A stretch of DNA of 64,000 bases from Paenibacillus rhizophilus (GTDB lineage Bacteria; Bacillota; Bacilli; Paenibacillales; Paenibacillaceae), in contig NZ_RQPI01000004.1 of NCBI RefSeq assembly GCF_003854965.1, positions 186,001 to 250,000 on the forward strand. The letters run 5' to 3'. This document shows, in pieces, positions 8,343 through 16,498 of this stretch. Position 1 is the first letter of the stretch, and every line of letters starts with the position of its first letter. The notes beneath the pieces were generated by a model. It searched no databases and was not told where the DNA came from. It saw nothing but the letters and a program-made list of their open reading frames with translations. Both the position numbers and the translations under genes were made by a program.

Positions 8343-8708
8343 ATGCAAACCGTTTATCAAACCCGGATTACGCAGATCGGTTCGTCGGTGTTTGATTTTA
8401 TTGAAGATAAAATCTTTGTGCTGTTCGGTGAGAACGCTCCTTCGGATGTAGCGGATTATTGTCTTCTGATCCATGTAAACGATGTGGAAGGCGAAATCGA
8501 AAAGGGAGATGTTCTGCTCCTGGATGGCGTCGAGTATACGATCACCTCGGTCGGAAGTAAAGTGGCCAGAAATTTAAAGCTGCTCGGGCATATCACTCTT
8601 CAGTTTGATGGAAGAGAAACGGAAGGGCTGCCCGGCACACTGTATTTGGAGAACAAGGATTTTCATAAACCGGGAATCGGCGGCGAAATAAAAATTATTA
8701 AAAAATAA
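8343..8708 (+). CDS. srlB: PTS glucitol/sorbitol-specific EIIA component
   Basis: A cytoplasmic phosphocarrier of 121 residues (E. coli SrlB is about 123). 'DYCLLIHVND' holds the likely phospho-accepting histidine, and 'GDVLLLDGVEYTITSVG' and 'FDG..TEGLPGTLYLE' are family segments. The ATG at 8343 is preferred over the ATG at 8328, because the latter overlaps the GGAGG that serves as the binding site. Confidence 0.92.
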   Translation: MQTVYQTRITQIGSSVFDFIEDKIFVLFGENAPSDVADYCLLIHVNDVEGEIEKGDVLLLDGVEYTITSVGSKVARNLKLLGHITLQFDGRETEGLPGTLYLENKDFHKPGIGGEIKIIKK

Positions 8709-8735
8709 AAAGATCGATAAAGGAGAGTTAAGGAT

Positions 8736-9515
8736 ATGAGTGAACGTAAAGTGGCATTAGTTGCCGGCGGAGGCCAAAGTTTGGGAGAAACGCTTTGCTA
8801 TCGTCTTGCTGACGAAGGCTATGATATTGTAGTGGCTGATTTGAACGGTGAACAGGCGGAGAGCGTGGCCCGGACCGTGAAAGAACACCATGGACAAAAA
8901 GCGCTGGCAGTAGCGGTAAATTTCATCCATGAACACGAAGTAATTGAGATGGCGGGCAAGGCAACGGAAGCCTTTGGGCGCATTGATCTGCTTGTTTATG
9001 TGGCAGGTGTCGCCAAGAGCCGTAAAATTACCGACTTTGGCCTGGAAGATTGGAATTTAACCGTCGACGTGAATCTCACCGGATACTTTTTGTGCGCAAG
9101 AGAAGTGTCGCGAGTCATGATCGGGCAGGGCGGGGGAAATATCATCCAAATCAATTCGAAATCGGGCAAGGTCGGCAGCAAGCATAATTCGGCTTATTCC
9201 GCTTCCAAATTCGGCGGGGTGGGGCTTACGCAAAGCCTTGCGCTTGATCTGGCGGAGCACAATATCCGTGTCAACTCGATTATGCCGGGCAATCTGCTGA
9301 AATCGCCGATGTTCCAGAGCCTGATTCCCCAATATGCCCAAAAACTTGGCATCAAACCGGAAGAGGTGGAGCAGGTATATACGGATAAAGTGCCGCTGAA
9401 GCGGGGCTGCACGTATGATGATATCGCCAATGCCGTTATCTTTTACGCATCCGATAAAGCGTCTTATATGACGGGGCAATCCATTAACGTGACGGGCGGA
9501 CAGGTCATGCACTAA
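8736..9515 (+). CDS. srlD: Sorbitol-6-phosphate 2-dehydrogenase
   Basis: A short-chain dehydrogenase of 259 residues, exactly the SrlD length. It oxidises sorbitol-6-phosphate to fructose-6-phosphate with NAD, completing sorbitol catabolism. Visible are the N-terminal GGGQSLG cofactor loop, the Ser of 'INSKSGKVG', the catalytic 'YSASK' and the C-terminal 'YMTGQSINVTGG'. AAAGGAGAG lies upstream. It is the last gene of the operon. Confidence 0.93.
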   Translation: MSERKVALVAGGGQSLGETLCYRLADEGYDIVVADLNGEQAESVARTVKEHHGQKALAVAVNFIHEHEVIEMAGKATEAFGRIDLLVYVAGVAKSRKITDFGLEDWNLTVDVNLTGYFLCAREVSRVMIGQGGGNIIQINSKSGKVGSKHNSAYSASKFGGVGLTQSLALDLAEHNIRVNSIMPGNLLKSPMFQSLIPQYAQKLGIKPEEVEQVYTDKVPLKRGCTYDDIANAVIFYASDKASYMTGQSINVTGGQVMH

Positions 9516-9556
9516 CCGGGGGAGTGCCTCCGGGAACGAATGACGATAGAATAACG

Positions 9557-9599
9557 AAAAGGATTGAGCAGGAGAGTAATGCTGCGCAATCCTTTTTTT
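9557..9599 (+). terminator. Terminator of the sorbitol operon (possibly shared with gpx)
   Basis: AAGGATTG-A-GCAG pairs with CTGC-G-CAATCCTT, followed by seven T on the + strand. A weaker T-run on the - strand could serve the convergent gpx. Confidence 0.88.
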
Positions 9600-9631
9600 C
9601 TTTTTTCGGGAAATGCCGGCTGTACCGTTAT

Positions 9632-10111
9632 TCAATCAAGCAGACTCTTAATTTCATCTTCAATGCTTTCCGGCGTCGTTGTCGGGGCAAAACGTTTCAG
9701 CACGCGTCCTTCGCTGTCGACCAGGAATTTGGTGAAGTTCCATTTTATGCTTTTAGAGCCGAGCGCACCGGGAGCCTCCTTCGTTAAATATTTGTATAAA
9801 GGATGGGCATTGTCGCCGTTGACATCGATTTTTTCATACATCGGAAAGGAGACACCGTAGTTGAGCTGGCAAAATTCCTGGATTTCCGCACTGCTGCCGG
9901 GTTCCTGTGATGCAAACTGATTGCTCGGAAAGCCGAGCACTTCGAAGCCACGGTCCTTAAATTTTTCGTACAACTTCTGAAGACCTTCATACTGGGGGGT
10001 GAAGCCGCACTTGCTCGCCGTATTCACAATAAGCAGCACCTTGCCTTCATACTTGGACAATGATTCTTCTTGACCGCGCAGGGTATTGGCCTGGTAATCA
10101 TAAACGCTCAC
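9632..10111 (-). CDS. Glutathione peroxidase-like thiol peroxidase
   Basis: A protein of 159 residues of the BsaA/Gpx family. It reduces hydroperoxides using a cysteine in '[12 protein letters not shown]' (about residue 36) with the Gln of 'FPSNQF' and the Trp of 'KWNFTKFLV' completing the catalytic triad. In Firmicutes such proteins normally draw electrons from thioredoxin. The GTG start at 10111 is supported by AAGGAGG eight bases upstream. It is divergent from the ohr gene, forming a peroxide-defence pair. Confidence 0.92.
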   Translation of the reverse strand: MSVYDYQANTLRGQEESLSKYEGKVLLIVNTASKCGFTPQYEGLQKLYEKFKDRGFEVLGFPSNQFASQEPGSSAEIQEFCQLNYGVSFPMYEKIDVNGDNAHPLYKYLTKEAPGALGSKSIKWNFTKFLVDSEGRVLKRFAPTTTPESIEDEIKSLLD

Positions 10112-10221
10112 GGATGGGGCCTCCTTTACACACAGATATATTTATCCCAATTTAATTTTAAATGATTTATATCTCAGGTCAACGTTTTTTCGGATAATGA
10201 CAGAGTTACTCGTTTCAAATC

Positions 10222-10258
10222 TTGCCCCAAGTTTAATAAAAGGTTGTACTGCGTACAA
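10222..10258 (+). promoter_or_regulatory. ohr promoter with overlapping inverted repeat
   Basis: TTGCCC (10222-10227), a 17-base spacer and TGTACT (10245-10250). The inverted repeat TTGTAC-TGC-GTACAA (10244-10258) covers the -10 box, a suitable place for an OhrR/MarR-type repressor, though no ohrR gene is visible here. Confidence 0.6.
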
Positions 10259-10284
10259 ATTGGTTATATAAGGAGACGATATTC

Positions 10285-10719
10285 ATGAAAGCATTGTATA
10301 CGGCTACCGCAACGGTTCGCGGCGGACGTGAAGGCTCATTTGAATCCTCCGACGGCGCCTTGAAGCATAATCTCAGCATGCCCAAAGAGTTGGGGGGGCC
10401 GGGAGGAACCGGTACAAACCCCGAGCAGCTGTTTGCTGCGGGATACGGCGCCTGCTATGAAAGCGCCTTGGCCAATGTTGCCCGCAAGGAGGGCGTCAAG
10501 CTTCAGGATGTGGAGGTTGCGTCCAATGTATCGATCGGCAAAGATGAAAGCGACGGCGGTTTCAAGCTGTCCGTGCGGCTTGATGTGAAAATGTCGGGTG
10601 TCGACCATGATAAAGCGGAGGATTTGGCGAAGAAAGCCCATGATTTCTGCCCGTATTCCAAAGCGACGAGAGGGAATATCGAGGTGGAGCTTAATGTGCT
10701 GGAAATGAGCCGGCAGTAA
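10285..10719 (+). CDS. ohr: Organic hydroperoxide resistance protein, Ohr/OsmC family
   Basis: A protein of 144 residues, the family length. It is a thiol-dependent peroxidase for organic hydroperoxides. The two reactive cysteines sit in 'GYGACYESAL' and 'DFCPYSKATRGN', and the 'GTNPEQLFAAGY' block distinguishes Ohr from general OsmC proteins. TAAGGAGA precedes the ATG. It ends before a strong bidirectional hairpin. Confidence 0.95.
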   Translation: MKALYTATATVRGGREGSFESSDGALKHNLSMPKELGGPGGTGTNPEQLFAAGYGACYESALANVARKEGVKLQDVEVASNVSIGKDESDGGFKLSVRLDVKMSGVDHDKAEDLAKKAHDFCPYSKATRGNIEVELNVLEMSRQ

Positions 10720-10750
10720 TCCCGAAGCGCAAATCCAGAAAAACAAATAG

Positions 10751-10793
10751 ACAGACTCGTTTCCGCAGCGATGCGGAGACGAGTCTGTTTTTC
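10751..10793 (+). terminator. Terminator between ohr and the ABC importer
   Basis: ACAGACTCGT...CCGCA pairs with TGCGG...ACGAGTCTGT around GCGA, followed by TTTTTCT. It may work in both directions. Confidence 0.88.
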
Positions 10794-10824
10794 TATACCT
10801 GAGCGGGCCGGCCTTGCCGGTTTG

Positions 10825-11964
10825 TTAATCGGCCGGAGGCTTGCTGTCAATGATCAGCTGAGCTTCGTCGTTCGTAAGGTTGTAATTCAAAAACTGCTTG
10901 TAGAAACTCACGGTCTCCTGAACCATGTTCAGATCGGGGAACAGGTCGGGATGCAGCGTCTTGGCCGCCCATTGGATTTGCAGCGCGGCTTCGGCGCCGT
11001 AGCGGTCCCAGAGGAACGCGCCGCTCGGGTTGTTATAGACATGGCCGTTCTTGACGGCATTCAGCGTCTTCCAAGCGGGATCGTCCATAATGTGGTCGGT
11101 ATCCGTCAAACCGCTGCCGATCATAATGTAATCCGGATTCCAGGAAATAATCTGCTCCATGCTTACCGGTTTCATATTGCCGCTAAGCTCTTGGGCCGCG
11201 TTAATGCCCCCTGCTACTTCAATCCAGTTCTGGATCATCGTATCCTTGCCGTCCACTTGAAGCGGTGATAGGGACTGGATATGCAGCACTTTGGGCTTGT
11301 CCGATTCGGCAATTTTGGATGTTACGGCCGTAATATCTTTCAGTTTGCCGTCCAGATAAGTGATAAAGGAGTCGGCGCGTTGACTCGCGTCACCTCCAAG
11401 GATTTGTCCGGTCAGGCGAAAACATTCTTTCATCTCGTCAAAATTCGTAAAATTCAGCGCCACTATGGGAATCCCCGCATTTTCCAGAGGCTGGATCAGC
11501 GGAGATCCGGTTGATGCAAAGGCGATGTCGGGCTTGTTCTTCAGCACTTCTTCCATTTGCGCTTCGGATTTGGTGAAGGAGGTCACGGCATTGTTCATCT
11601 GCGGATTCACTTTGTACAGCCAGGGAACCGACTTCCGGGTGGAAATAGTGGACACGATTTTGTCGCCTGCCCCGAGAATTGTCACGACCTCATTATGAGC
11701 CGGCCAGGTGTCGGCGATCTTGTTGATCTGCGCGGGAACCGTTACCTGGCGTCCGTCGGTATCCGTAATGGTCTTGCCTGCCTCGGCGGACTGCGCCGCC
11801 TGCGTTGTTGGAGATGCCTGTGGAGAGGCTGCCGGTGAAGCAGCGGTTCCGGTATCACTGGCACTTCCGTTTGTATCGTTGCCGCCGCATCCTGCCAGAA
11901 CCAGGATTAATGCAGCTGACAGTATGAACGCGAGTAAACGTCTTTCCTTGAACTTTCTTTGCAT
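10825..11964 (-). CDS. FecB/BtuF-type ABC transporter substrate-binding lipoprotein
   Basis: A protein of 379 residues with a lipoprotein signal ('LILVLAGCGG', Cys about residue 26), a Thr/Ala/Pro-rich linker, then a helical-backbone binding domain of the iron-siderophore/cobalamin/molybdate class ('KIADTWPAHNEVVTILGAGD', 'FLWDRYGAEAALQIQWAAK'). It collects a metal chelate outside the cell for the permease encoded upstream. Last gene of a three-gene operon; the ATPase ends 19 bases before its start region. The ligand cannot be fixed from sequence: iron chelate, cobalamin and molybdate are all possible in this family. Confidence 0.88.
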   Translation of the reverse strand: MQRKFKERRLLAFILSAALILVLAGCGGNDTNGSASDTGTAASPAASPQASPTTQAAQSAEAGKTITDTDGRQVTVPAQINKIADTWPAHNEVVTILGAGDKIVSTISTRKSVPWLYKVNPQMNNAVTSFTKSEAQMEEVLKNKPDIAFASTGSPLIQPLENAGIPIVALNFTNFDEMKECFRLTGQILGGDASQRADSFITYLDGKLKDITAVTSKIAESDKPKVLHIQSLSPLQVDGKDTMIQNWIEVAGGINAAQELSGNMKPVSMEQIISWNPDYIMIGSGLTDTDHIMDDPAWKTLNAVKNGHVYNNPSGAFLWDRYGAEAALQIQWAAKTLHPDLFPDLNMVQETVSFYKQFLNYNLTNDEAQLIIDSKPPAD

Positions 11965-11983
11965 GATAGTACCCCCTGTTTTA

Positions 11984-12811
11984 TTATGGTGAACCGTGAT
12001 TAAGAACGTTCTTCAACGATTTGTTGTCCGTTCGCATAAGCGGTACACAGGTCTTCACTTTCCGTCCACTGGCGGCGGTAAACTCCGCTACCTCAACATC
12101 AATGCCATACGCGGAAATCAGATTTCCGGATGTGACGACTTCTTTTACGGACCCTGCCAAAAAAGGAAGTCCGCGGCGCAGAAGCGCTGCCCTGTCGGAG
12201 CATAAAAAAGCATGGTCCGGAAAATGTGACGTCATGACGACCGTCATTCCCCGGTTGCTGAGCAGCCTGATCTGTTCCAGCATCCGGATCTGATTGCCGA
12301 AATCCAGGTTGGACGTCGGCTCGTCCATAATCAGAATATCAGGCTGCTGCGCCAGTGCCCGGGCGATCAGGACCATCTGCCGCTCTCCTCCGCTCAGCTC
12401 CGTGTAGATCCGGTTCCGGAGCGAGTCGATCTGAAGACTGTGCAAGGCCTCATCGGCAATGCTCTTGTCCTTGGAATTCGGTGCGGCGAACAAACCGAGA
12501 TGGGCGGTGCGGCCCATTGTTACTACATCGATGACACTGAACGGAAATGGGGCGCTGTGCGCCTGGGGAACATAGCCTACAGCCCGGGCCAGCACCTGTC
12601 TGGACCATCCCGCCGTGCTTTGCCCATTGATTTTGACGGTTCCTCCCAAGGGCTTCAGAAAAGAAAGCAGGGTTTTGAACAAGGTTGTTTTTCCCGCGCC
12701 GTTGGGACCGAGCAGGCACATAATTTCTCCGGCCCGAACCGAAAAGGAAACGTCCTTGACCACCGGCTTGTCGCCGTATCCGCAGGAGAGGTTTTCGATT
12801 TCCAGCATCAT
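11984..12811 (-). CDS. FecE/BtuD-type ABC transporter ATP-binding protein
   Basis: A protein of 275 residues that powers the importer. Walker A is 'GPNGAGKTT', the signature 'LSGGERQMVLIARAL', Walker B 'DILIMDEPTSNLD', and the switch histidine lies in 'VVMTSHFPDH'. Its ATG overlaps the permease stop by four bases, so the two are translationally coupled. Confidence 0.94.
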   Translation of the reverse strand: MMLEIENLSCGYGDKPVVKDVSFSVRAGEIMCLLGPNGAGKTTLFKTLLSFLKPLGGTVKINGQSTAGWSRQVLARAVGYVPQAHSAPFPFSVIDVVTMGRTAHLGLFAAPNSKDKSIADEALHSLQIDSLRNRIYTELSGGERQMVLIARALAQQPDILIMDEPTSNLDFGNQIRMLEQIRLLSNRGMTVVMTSHFPDHAFLCSDRAALLRRGLPFLAGSVKEVVTSGNLISAYGIDVEVAEFTAASGRKVKTCVPLMRTDNKSLKNVLNHGSP

Positions 12812-13881
12812 TCCCAGCCCCTTTTTCCGGTAATGAGCAGCACTATGAAAAAGGGAGCCCCGATGAGGGCGGTCAGAATCCCCAATGGAATTTCCATGGT
12901 AAGAGCGCTGCGGGCAATATCATCGACAAGCAGCAAATACGATGCGCCGTAAAGCGCGGAGATGGGCAGCAGCACTTTGTAATTCGGCCCGACGACCATG
13001 CGGGAGAGATGCGGCACGATCAGACCTACCCAACCGATCATGCCGCTGACGGAAACGGCGGTCGCTGTCAGCAGGGTGGAGCAGATGATGGTTACAATCC
13101 GGATTCTGGTTGTATTGACACCGAGCGCCTGGGCTTCCTCCTCGCCAAAAGACAGCACATTCAGCTTCCAGCGCAGCAGGAGCAGCGGCGTCAGGCCAAT
13201 CAGCACAAGCGGAGCAAGGATTGCCAGATCATTCAATCCGACGAGAGACAAGCCGCCCATCAGCCAAAAGGTGATGGCGGGAAGCTTGTTGTCGGGATCG
13301 GCGGCCAGCTTGATGATCGACGTAAATGAGCTGAACACAGTAGAAATGACGATTCCGGTCAGTACGAGGGACAGCACCGCTCCGCCTCTGCGGCTGACAA
13401 GCGATCCTATGGAGTAGGTCAGCGCCACCGCCCCCATGCCCAGCAGGAACGATAGGAGCTGGATTCCCGCAGGCCCAAGCGACAGCAGCATCGCGAGCGC
13501 CGCGCCGAATCCCGCACCGGCGGAAGCGCCCAAAATATCAGGCGATACCATCGGATTACGGAACAAGCCCTGGTACGAAGCCCCGGCGGCTGCCAGTGCC
13601 CCGCCGACCAGCAGAGCGGCGGCGATTCGCGGAATGCGCACATGGAGCAGGACGATGCTTATGGAAGCTGGTCCAGGATCGGGCAATCCGAGCAGATGGG
13701 CCCGGATGATGTCCGCCATCTGCGGCAGCGAAACGCTGTAACGCCCCACCGAAAAGGATAGGAGCAGCACGACAATCGGCAGCCCGGTGATCAGAATGAT
13801 GCGGAAAGCCCGTTTGTGCTTGCCGGCAGATTCCGCCGGTTGACTGGGCATTGCGGAAGTTTGTTTCCTCTTCGGGTTCAT
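12808..13881 (-). CDS. FecCD-family ABC transporter permease
   Basis: A polytopic membrane protein of 357 residues (about nine to ten hydrophobic segments) with the family hallmark 'GASAGAGFGAALAM', the 'SGMIGWVGLIVPHLSRM' segment and the C-terminal 'GILTALIGAPFFIVLL'. It forms the dimeric pore. The ATG at 13881 follows AAGGGGGC; an upstream in-frame ATG at 13971 would add 30 residues without a binding site. First gene of the operon. Confidence 0.92.
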   Translation of the reverse strand: MNPKRKQTSAMPSQPAESAGKHKRAFRIILITGLPIVVLLLSFSVGRYSVSLPQMADIIRAHLLGLPDPGPASISIVLLHVRIPRIAAALLVGGALAAAGASYQGLFRNPMVSPDILGASAGAGFGAALAMLLSLGPAGIQLLSFLLGMGAVALTYSIGSLVSRRGGAVLSLVLTGIVISTVFSSFTSIIKLAADPDNKLPAITFWLMGGLSLVGLNDLAILAPLVLIGLTPLLLLRWKLNVLSFGEEEAQALGVNTTRIRIVTIICSTLLTATAVSVSGMIGWVGLIVPHLSRMVVGPNYKVLLPISALYGASYLLLVDDIARSALTMEIPLGILTALIGAPFFIVLLITGKRGWE

Positions 13882-14214
13882 TCTGCAGCCCCCTTTTCTG
13901 AAAATATTCTGAAACCGAAGGTTTTTTACATTTTGATATAAATAGAAAAGTTTAGTTATGACATTTTGCATACATAGATTATATTTGTATATATTTAGTT
14001 ATGATTTGAATGCCGAGGGGGAGGGCTTCAGCTTGCGTGACGACAGCTTTTGTCAAAATTTAAACATCTGCGGATTTTTTTGATTTTATCTTTTATAATC
14101 TCCTTTCGGCTTCGGTTGACATCACTCCTAAAATTCTTTAAGATGTCTAAGTATCTGAACATTCGAACATGATTATATTGGACGAGCCAAAATTTAAAAT
14201 AATAGGTGATGAAC
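13882..14214. other. Divergent intergenic region with an 11-bp direct repeat
   Basis: AT-rich, no credible gene. TTTAGTTATGA occurs twice, at 13951-13961 and 13994-14004, upstream of the importer operon. On the - strand a TATAAT lies between the repeats. The pair may mark a regulator site for the metal importer. No classical Fur 19-mer was recognised. Confidence 0.45.
14116..14144 (+). promoter_or_regulatory. Promoter of the small Cys-rich protein gene
   Basis: A perfect TTGACA (14116-14121), a 17-base spacer and TAAGAT (14139-14144), giving about 60 bases of leader. Confidence 0.75.
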
Positions 14215-14493
14215 ATGTCTTATAAACCGGCAATTACGAACGTGACGAAGGCCAGCAGCAACGACAAGGAAGGGCTCTACGAATTCATTATCAAGCTAGC
14301 CGACGGAACGGAGTGCCGCGCGTTTTACAATCGGTTTCCGGAATGGAGAATGACGAACATCAGCCGCCTGCTCAAGACTCCCTGCCCGATTTGCCGCAAG
14401 GATTTTATCTGTAAATGTATGGAGGCCTTTACCGGTGAGCTCGAGGATCAAATGATCGGTGATAATTGGATTGAGAAGACGACCGCCGAGTAA
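14215..14493 (+). CDS. Small conserved Cys-rich protein, function unknown
   Basis: A protein of 92 residues, not recognised. The first 60 residues look like beta strands ('EFIIKLADGTECRAFYN'). The C-terminal third has 'CPICRKDFICKCME', five cysteines including CPxC and CxC, suggesting metal binding. The ATG at 14215 is preferred because AGGTGATG sits five bases upstream. It has its own promoter and terminator, which argues that it is a real gene. Confidence 0.7.
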   Translation: MSYKPAITNVTKASSNDKEGLYEFIIKLADGTECRAFYNRFPEWRMTNISRLLKTPCPICRKDFICKCMEAFTGELEDQMIGDNWIEKTTAE

Positions 14494-14517
14494 TTAAGGC
14501 AGCGGTCAGAAATGGAG

Positions 14518-14546
14518 ACGCGGGAATATTCCCGCGTTTTTGTTTT
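14518..14546 (+). terminator. Terminator after the Cys-rich gene
   Basis: A perfect 20-bp palindrome with arms ACGCGGGAAT/ATTCCCGCGT, then TTTTGTTTT. Confidence 0.88.
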
Positions 14547-14593
14547 GCCGAAAAATGGGGAAGGATAGAGTATATCGAAAGGAGCGGAGCCGG

Positions 14594-15070
14594 ATGAGCA
14601 TTACCAAAAGGAAGGAAGCCGCCGTGTGTGAGATGCCGGGAGAACGGAGAAATTCTAAAAGTTCCGCGGATACCGAAGAGGCATCCATCGTGCTGATCGA
14701 CGGTGTGTGCCATCTGTGCGGGTGGCTGGTGACCTTTATTATTCCCCGCGACCCCCTAGGGCGGTTTCGTTTCGCGCCGCTGCAGAGTGATATTGGGCGC
14801 AGGCTGCTGGAAAAGGGCGGACTTGATGCTGATGTATTGGATACGGTAGTGCTTGTGGAAAAAGGCAAGTATTATACGGAGTCGGCTGCGGCCCTCCGCA
14901 TTCTGCGCGGGCTTCGCTTTCCCTGGCCGGCGGCCTATCTGCTAATCGCCGTGCCGGCTCCGCTGCGCAACAGGCTGTACCGGTACGTAGCCAAGAACCG
15001 CTACCGGTGGTTTGGACGCGACGATCAATGCCTCGTGCCTACGCCGGATATCAGGCGGCGTTTTTTGTAA
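14594..15070 (+). CDS. DCC-family (DUF393) thiol-disulfide oxidoreductase-like protein
   Basis: A protein of 158 residues. After about 30 polar residues comes 'VLIDGVCHLCGWLVTFII', the DGxCxxC signature of the DCC family, then 'FRFAPLQSDIGRRLL' and 'SAAALRILRGLRFPWPAAY', both typical. A redox role is assumed from the CxxC; the substrate is unknown. The ATG at 14594 has AAAGGAGCGG upstream; an earlier ATG lies in the preceding terminator. The N-terminal extension is longer than in most members. Confidence 0.85.
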   Translation: MSITKRKEAAVCEMPGERRNSKSSADTEEASIVLIDGVCHLCGWLVTFIIPRDPLGRFRFAPLQSDIGRRLLEKGGLDADVLDTVVLVEKGKYYTESAAALRILRGLRFPWPAAYLLIAVPAPLRNRLYRYVAKNRYRWFGRDDQCLVPTPDIRRRFL

Positions 15071-15153
15071 GGCCGGGAAATCGGCTGCATCAAGTCGTTC
15101 TGTGGAACATGGCGCAGCGGACTCGATAACCGAATTATTCCTATTTTTAAATA

Positions 15154-15182
15154 TTGCCGCTTCCCGATAAGTATGCTAGTAT
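15154..15182 (+). promoter_or_regulatory. Promoter ahead of Tad locus 1
   Basis: TTGCCG (15154-15159), a 17-base spacer and an extended -10, TGCTAGTAT (TAGTAT at 15177-15182). The predicted start is near 15189, about 145 bases before the first pilus gene. Confidence 0.75.
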
Positions 15183-15211
15183 AACTGTAAATTATAGGAA
15201 TAGTGACGGAA

Positions 15212-15311
15212 GCACCGTTCATTAACCGTTTTGTCGCGGTTATGGGCGGTGCTTTTTTGCTGTTTCCTTACAATTAACGGATATAAATATCCGAATTCCC
15301 GCAAAACGGGA
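15212..15311 (+). promoter_or_regulatory. Structured leader of Tad locus 1 with an internal terminator
   Basis: GCACCG (15212-15217) pairs with CGGTGC (15247-15252) over an inner TTAACCG/CGGTTA-type helix, followed directly by six T (15253-15258): a full intrinsic terminator inside the leader. Two small hairpins follow, CGGATAT-AA-ATATCCG (15278-15293) and TCCCG-CAAAA-CGGGA (15297-15311). This suggests attenuation or a short RNA of about 70 bases. It does not match a riboswitch class I recognise. Confidence 0.6.
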
Positions 15312-15334
15312 CTTTAGGGGAGGGGGAAGGTTAA

Positions 15335-16498
15335 ATGACCGCTAGCCTAGTGCTCGCCGTGCGTGAAACCCAGTACATCGAACCGCTGCTGCATTATGTT
15401 CACCATAGCGAGTATGGCGAAATGCTGAATATTAAGGCGTTCAGCCGAATGGACGCTTTTACCGAGTACATGAAGGGCGGGGAGACTCCTGACGCGGTTG
15501 TCGGCGATCCTGCATTCATCGAAGCATGGCTGCTTGGGGGCCGGGCGGCGGTGCCATGGGCGATTCTGGAAGAAGCGGGCGGCATGGCGTCCGCGAAGAA
15601 CAAGAGTGCTCTAGGCGGCAAAAGAATTACAAAATATCAGGCGCTGCCGGCACTGCTCTCCTCCATGCTGCAGCTGTGTGACGTTCGGCGGAGCCGTACG
15701 GCTTCCACCCTGAGCGAAGGCACCTTGCTGCTGGGAGTTGTGTCGGGAAGCGGCAGCAGCGGCAAAACGACGGTTGCGATGAACATGGCCAAGCAGCTCG
15801 GAAGCCGGGGATTGTCCGTATTTTATTTGAATCTTGAGACGGTAGACAGCAGTGGGCTGTTTCTCAGGCCTTCAGGGGGGAATGGTCCAGGTCTTGAGCG
15901 GCTTCTGTACGAGATTCAGGCGTCGAGAGACACCGGGAATGCTTCGGCGATCGGCTTAGGACATTATACGGCCAGGCTGGATGCGCTGCACTGCGATACT
16001 TTCAGGCCTGTCGGCAATGTAAAGGAAATGCTGCAGATGAGCGCCAGGGATGCGCAGGAACTGATGGAACTTCTGGCTGCGGATGGCGGCTACGACGTCG
16101 TTATCGTTGATACGGGCAATATCGGGGAAGAACGGGCCGAAGCCGTGGTGCAGCGCTGCGGACACCTTGTTTGGGTGCTGCGCGACGACGAGGTGAGCAT
16201 CTACAAAATGGGGAAATGGTTCCTTCACTTCACATCCCCCCATTCCGGGATGAATGCCGATTTGCCCGGAAAGAGCCTGTTCGCAGTGAACTTCGTGAGG
16301 GAGAATGTCCAGCAGGCGCCATTACCGGAAGGCTTGGAGCCCGATGTCCTGCTGCCCTTTATCTCTTCGTGGAGCTTGCCGCACAGGGGAGAGCTAAGTC
16401 TCAATTCGCCGCTGTTTCAGCGTGGTATTCTGCAGCTGTGCGGGATGATTACGGGAATGGAGCTGCCGGGCCCTCCGTCAATCGGAGGGAATGCATGA
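15335..16498 (+). CDS. TadZ/CpaE-like pilus localisation ATPase (locus 1)
   Basis: A protein of 387 residues with an N-terminal receiver-like domain (about 1-110) and a MinD/ParA-type ATPase. Walker A is 'GSGSSGKTT' (Lys about residue 144), lacking the extra lysine of canonical MinD but keeping the P-loop lysine. 'YDVVIVDTGN' is the Walker B-like segment. In Tad systems this protein places the assembly machine at the membrane. AGGGGAGGGGGAAGG precedes the ATG. Its stop overlaps the start of the next gene (ATGA). Confidence 0.85.
   Translation: MTASLVLAVRETQYIEPLLHYVHHSEYGEMLNIKAFSRMDAFTEYMKGGETPDAVVGDPAFIEAWLLGGRAAVPWAILEEAGGMASAKNKSALGGKRITKYQALPALLSSMLQLCDVRRSRTASTLSEGTLLLGVVSGSGSSGKTTVAMNMAKQLGSRGLSVFYLNLETVDSSGLFLRPSGGNGPGLERLLYEIQASRDTGNASAIGLGHYTARLDALHCDTFRPVGNVKEMLQMSARDAQELMELLAADGGYDVVIVDTGNIGEERAEAVVQRCGHLVWVLRDDEVSIYKMGKWFLHFTSPHSGMNADLPGKSLFAVNFVRENVQQAPLPEGLEPDVLLPFISSWSLPHRGELSLNSPLFQRGILQLCGMITGMELPGPPSIGGNA

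Noticed and set aside
14028..14216. 62-codon open frame on the - strand between the importer and the Cys-rich gene
   Set aside because: AT-rich chance frame covering a clear + strand promoter; no binding site or family.
16171..16494. Upstream extension of the locus 1 TadA frame
   Set aside because: It overlaps TadZ in another frame and lacks a binding site; the ATG at 16495 has both a good site and ATGA coupling.
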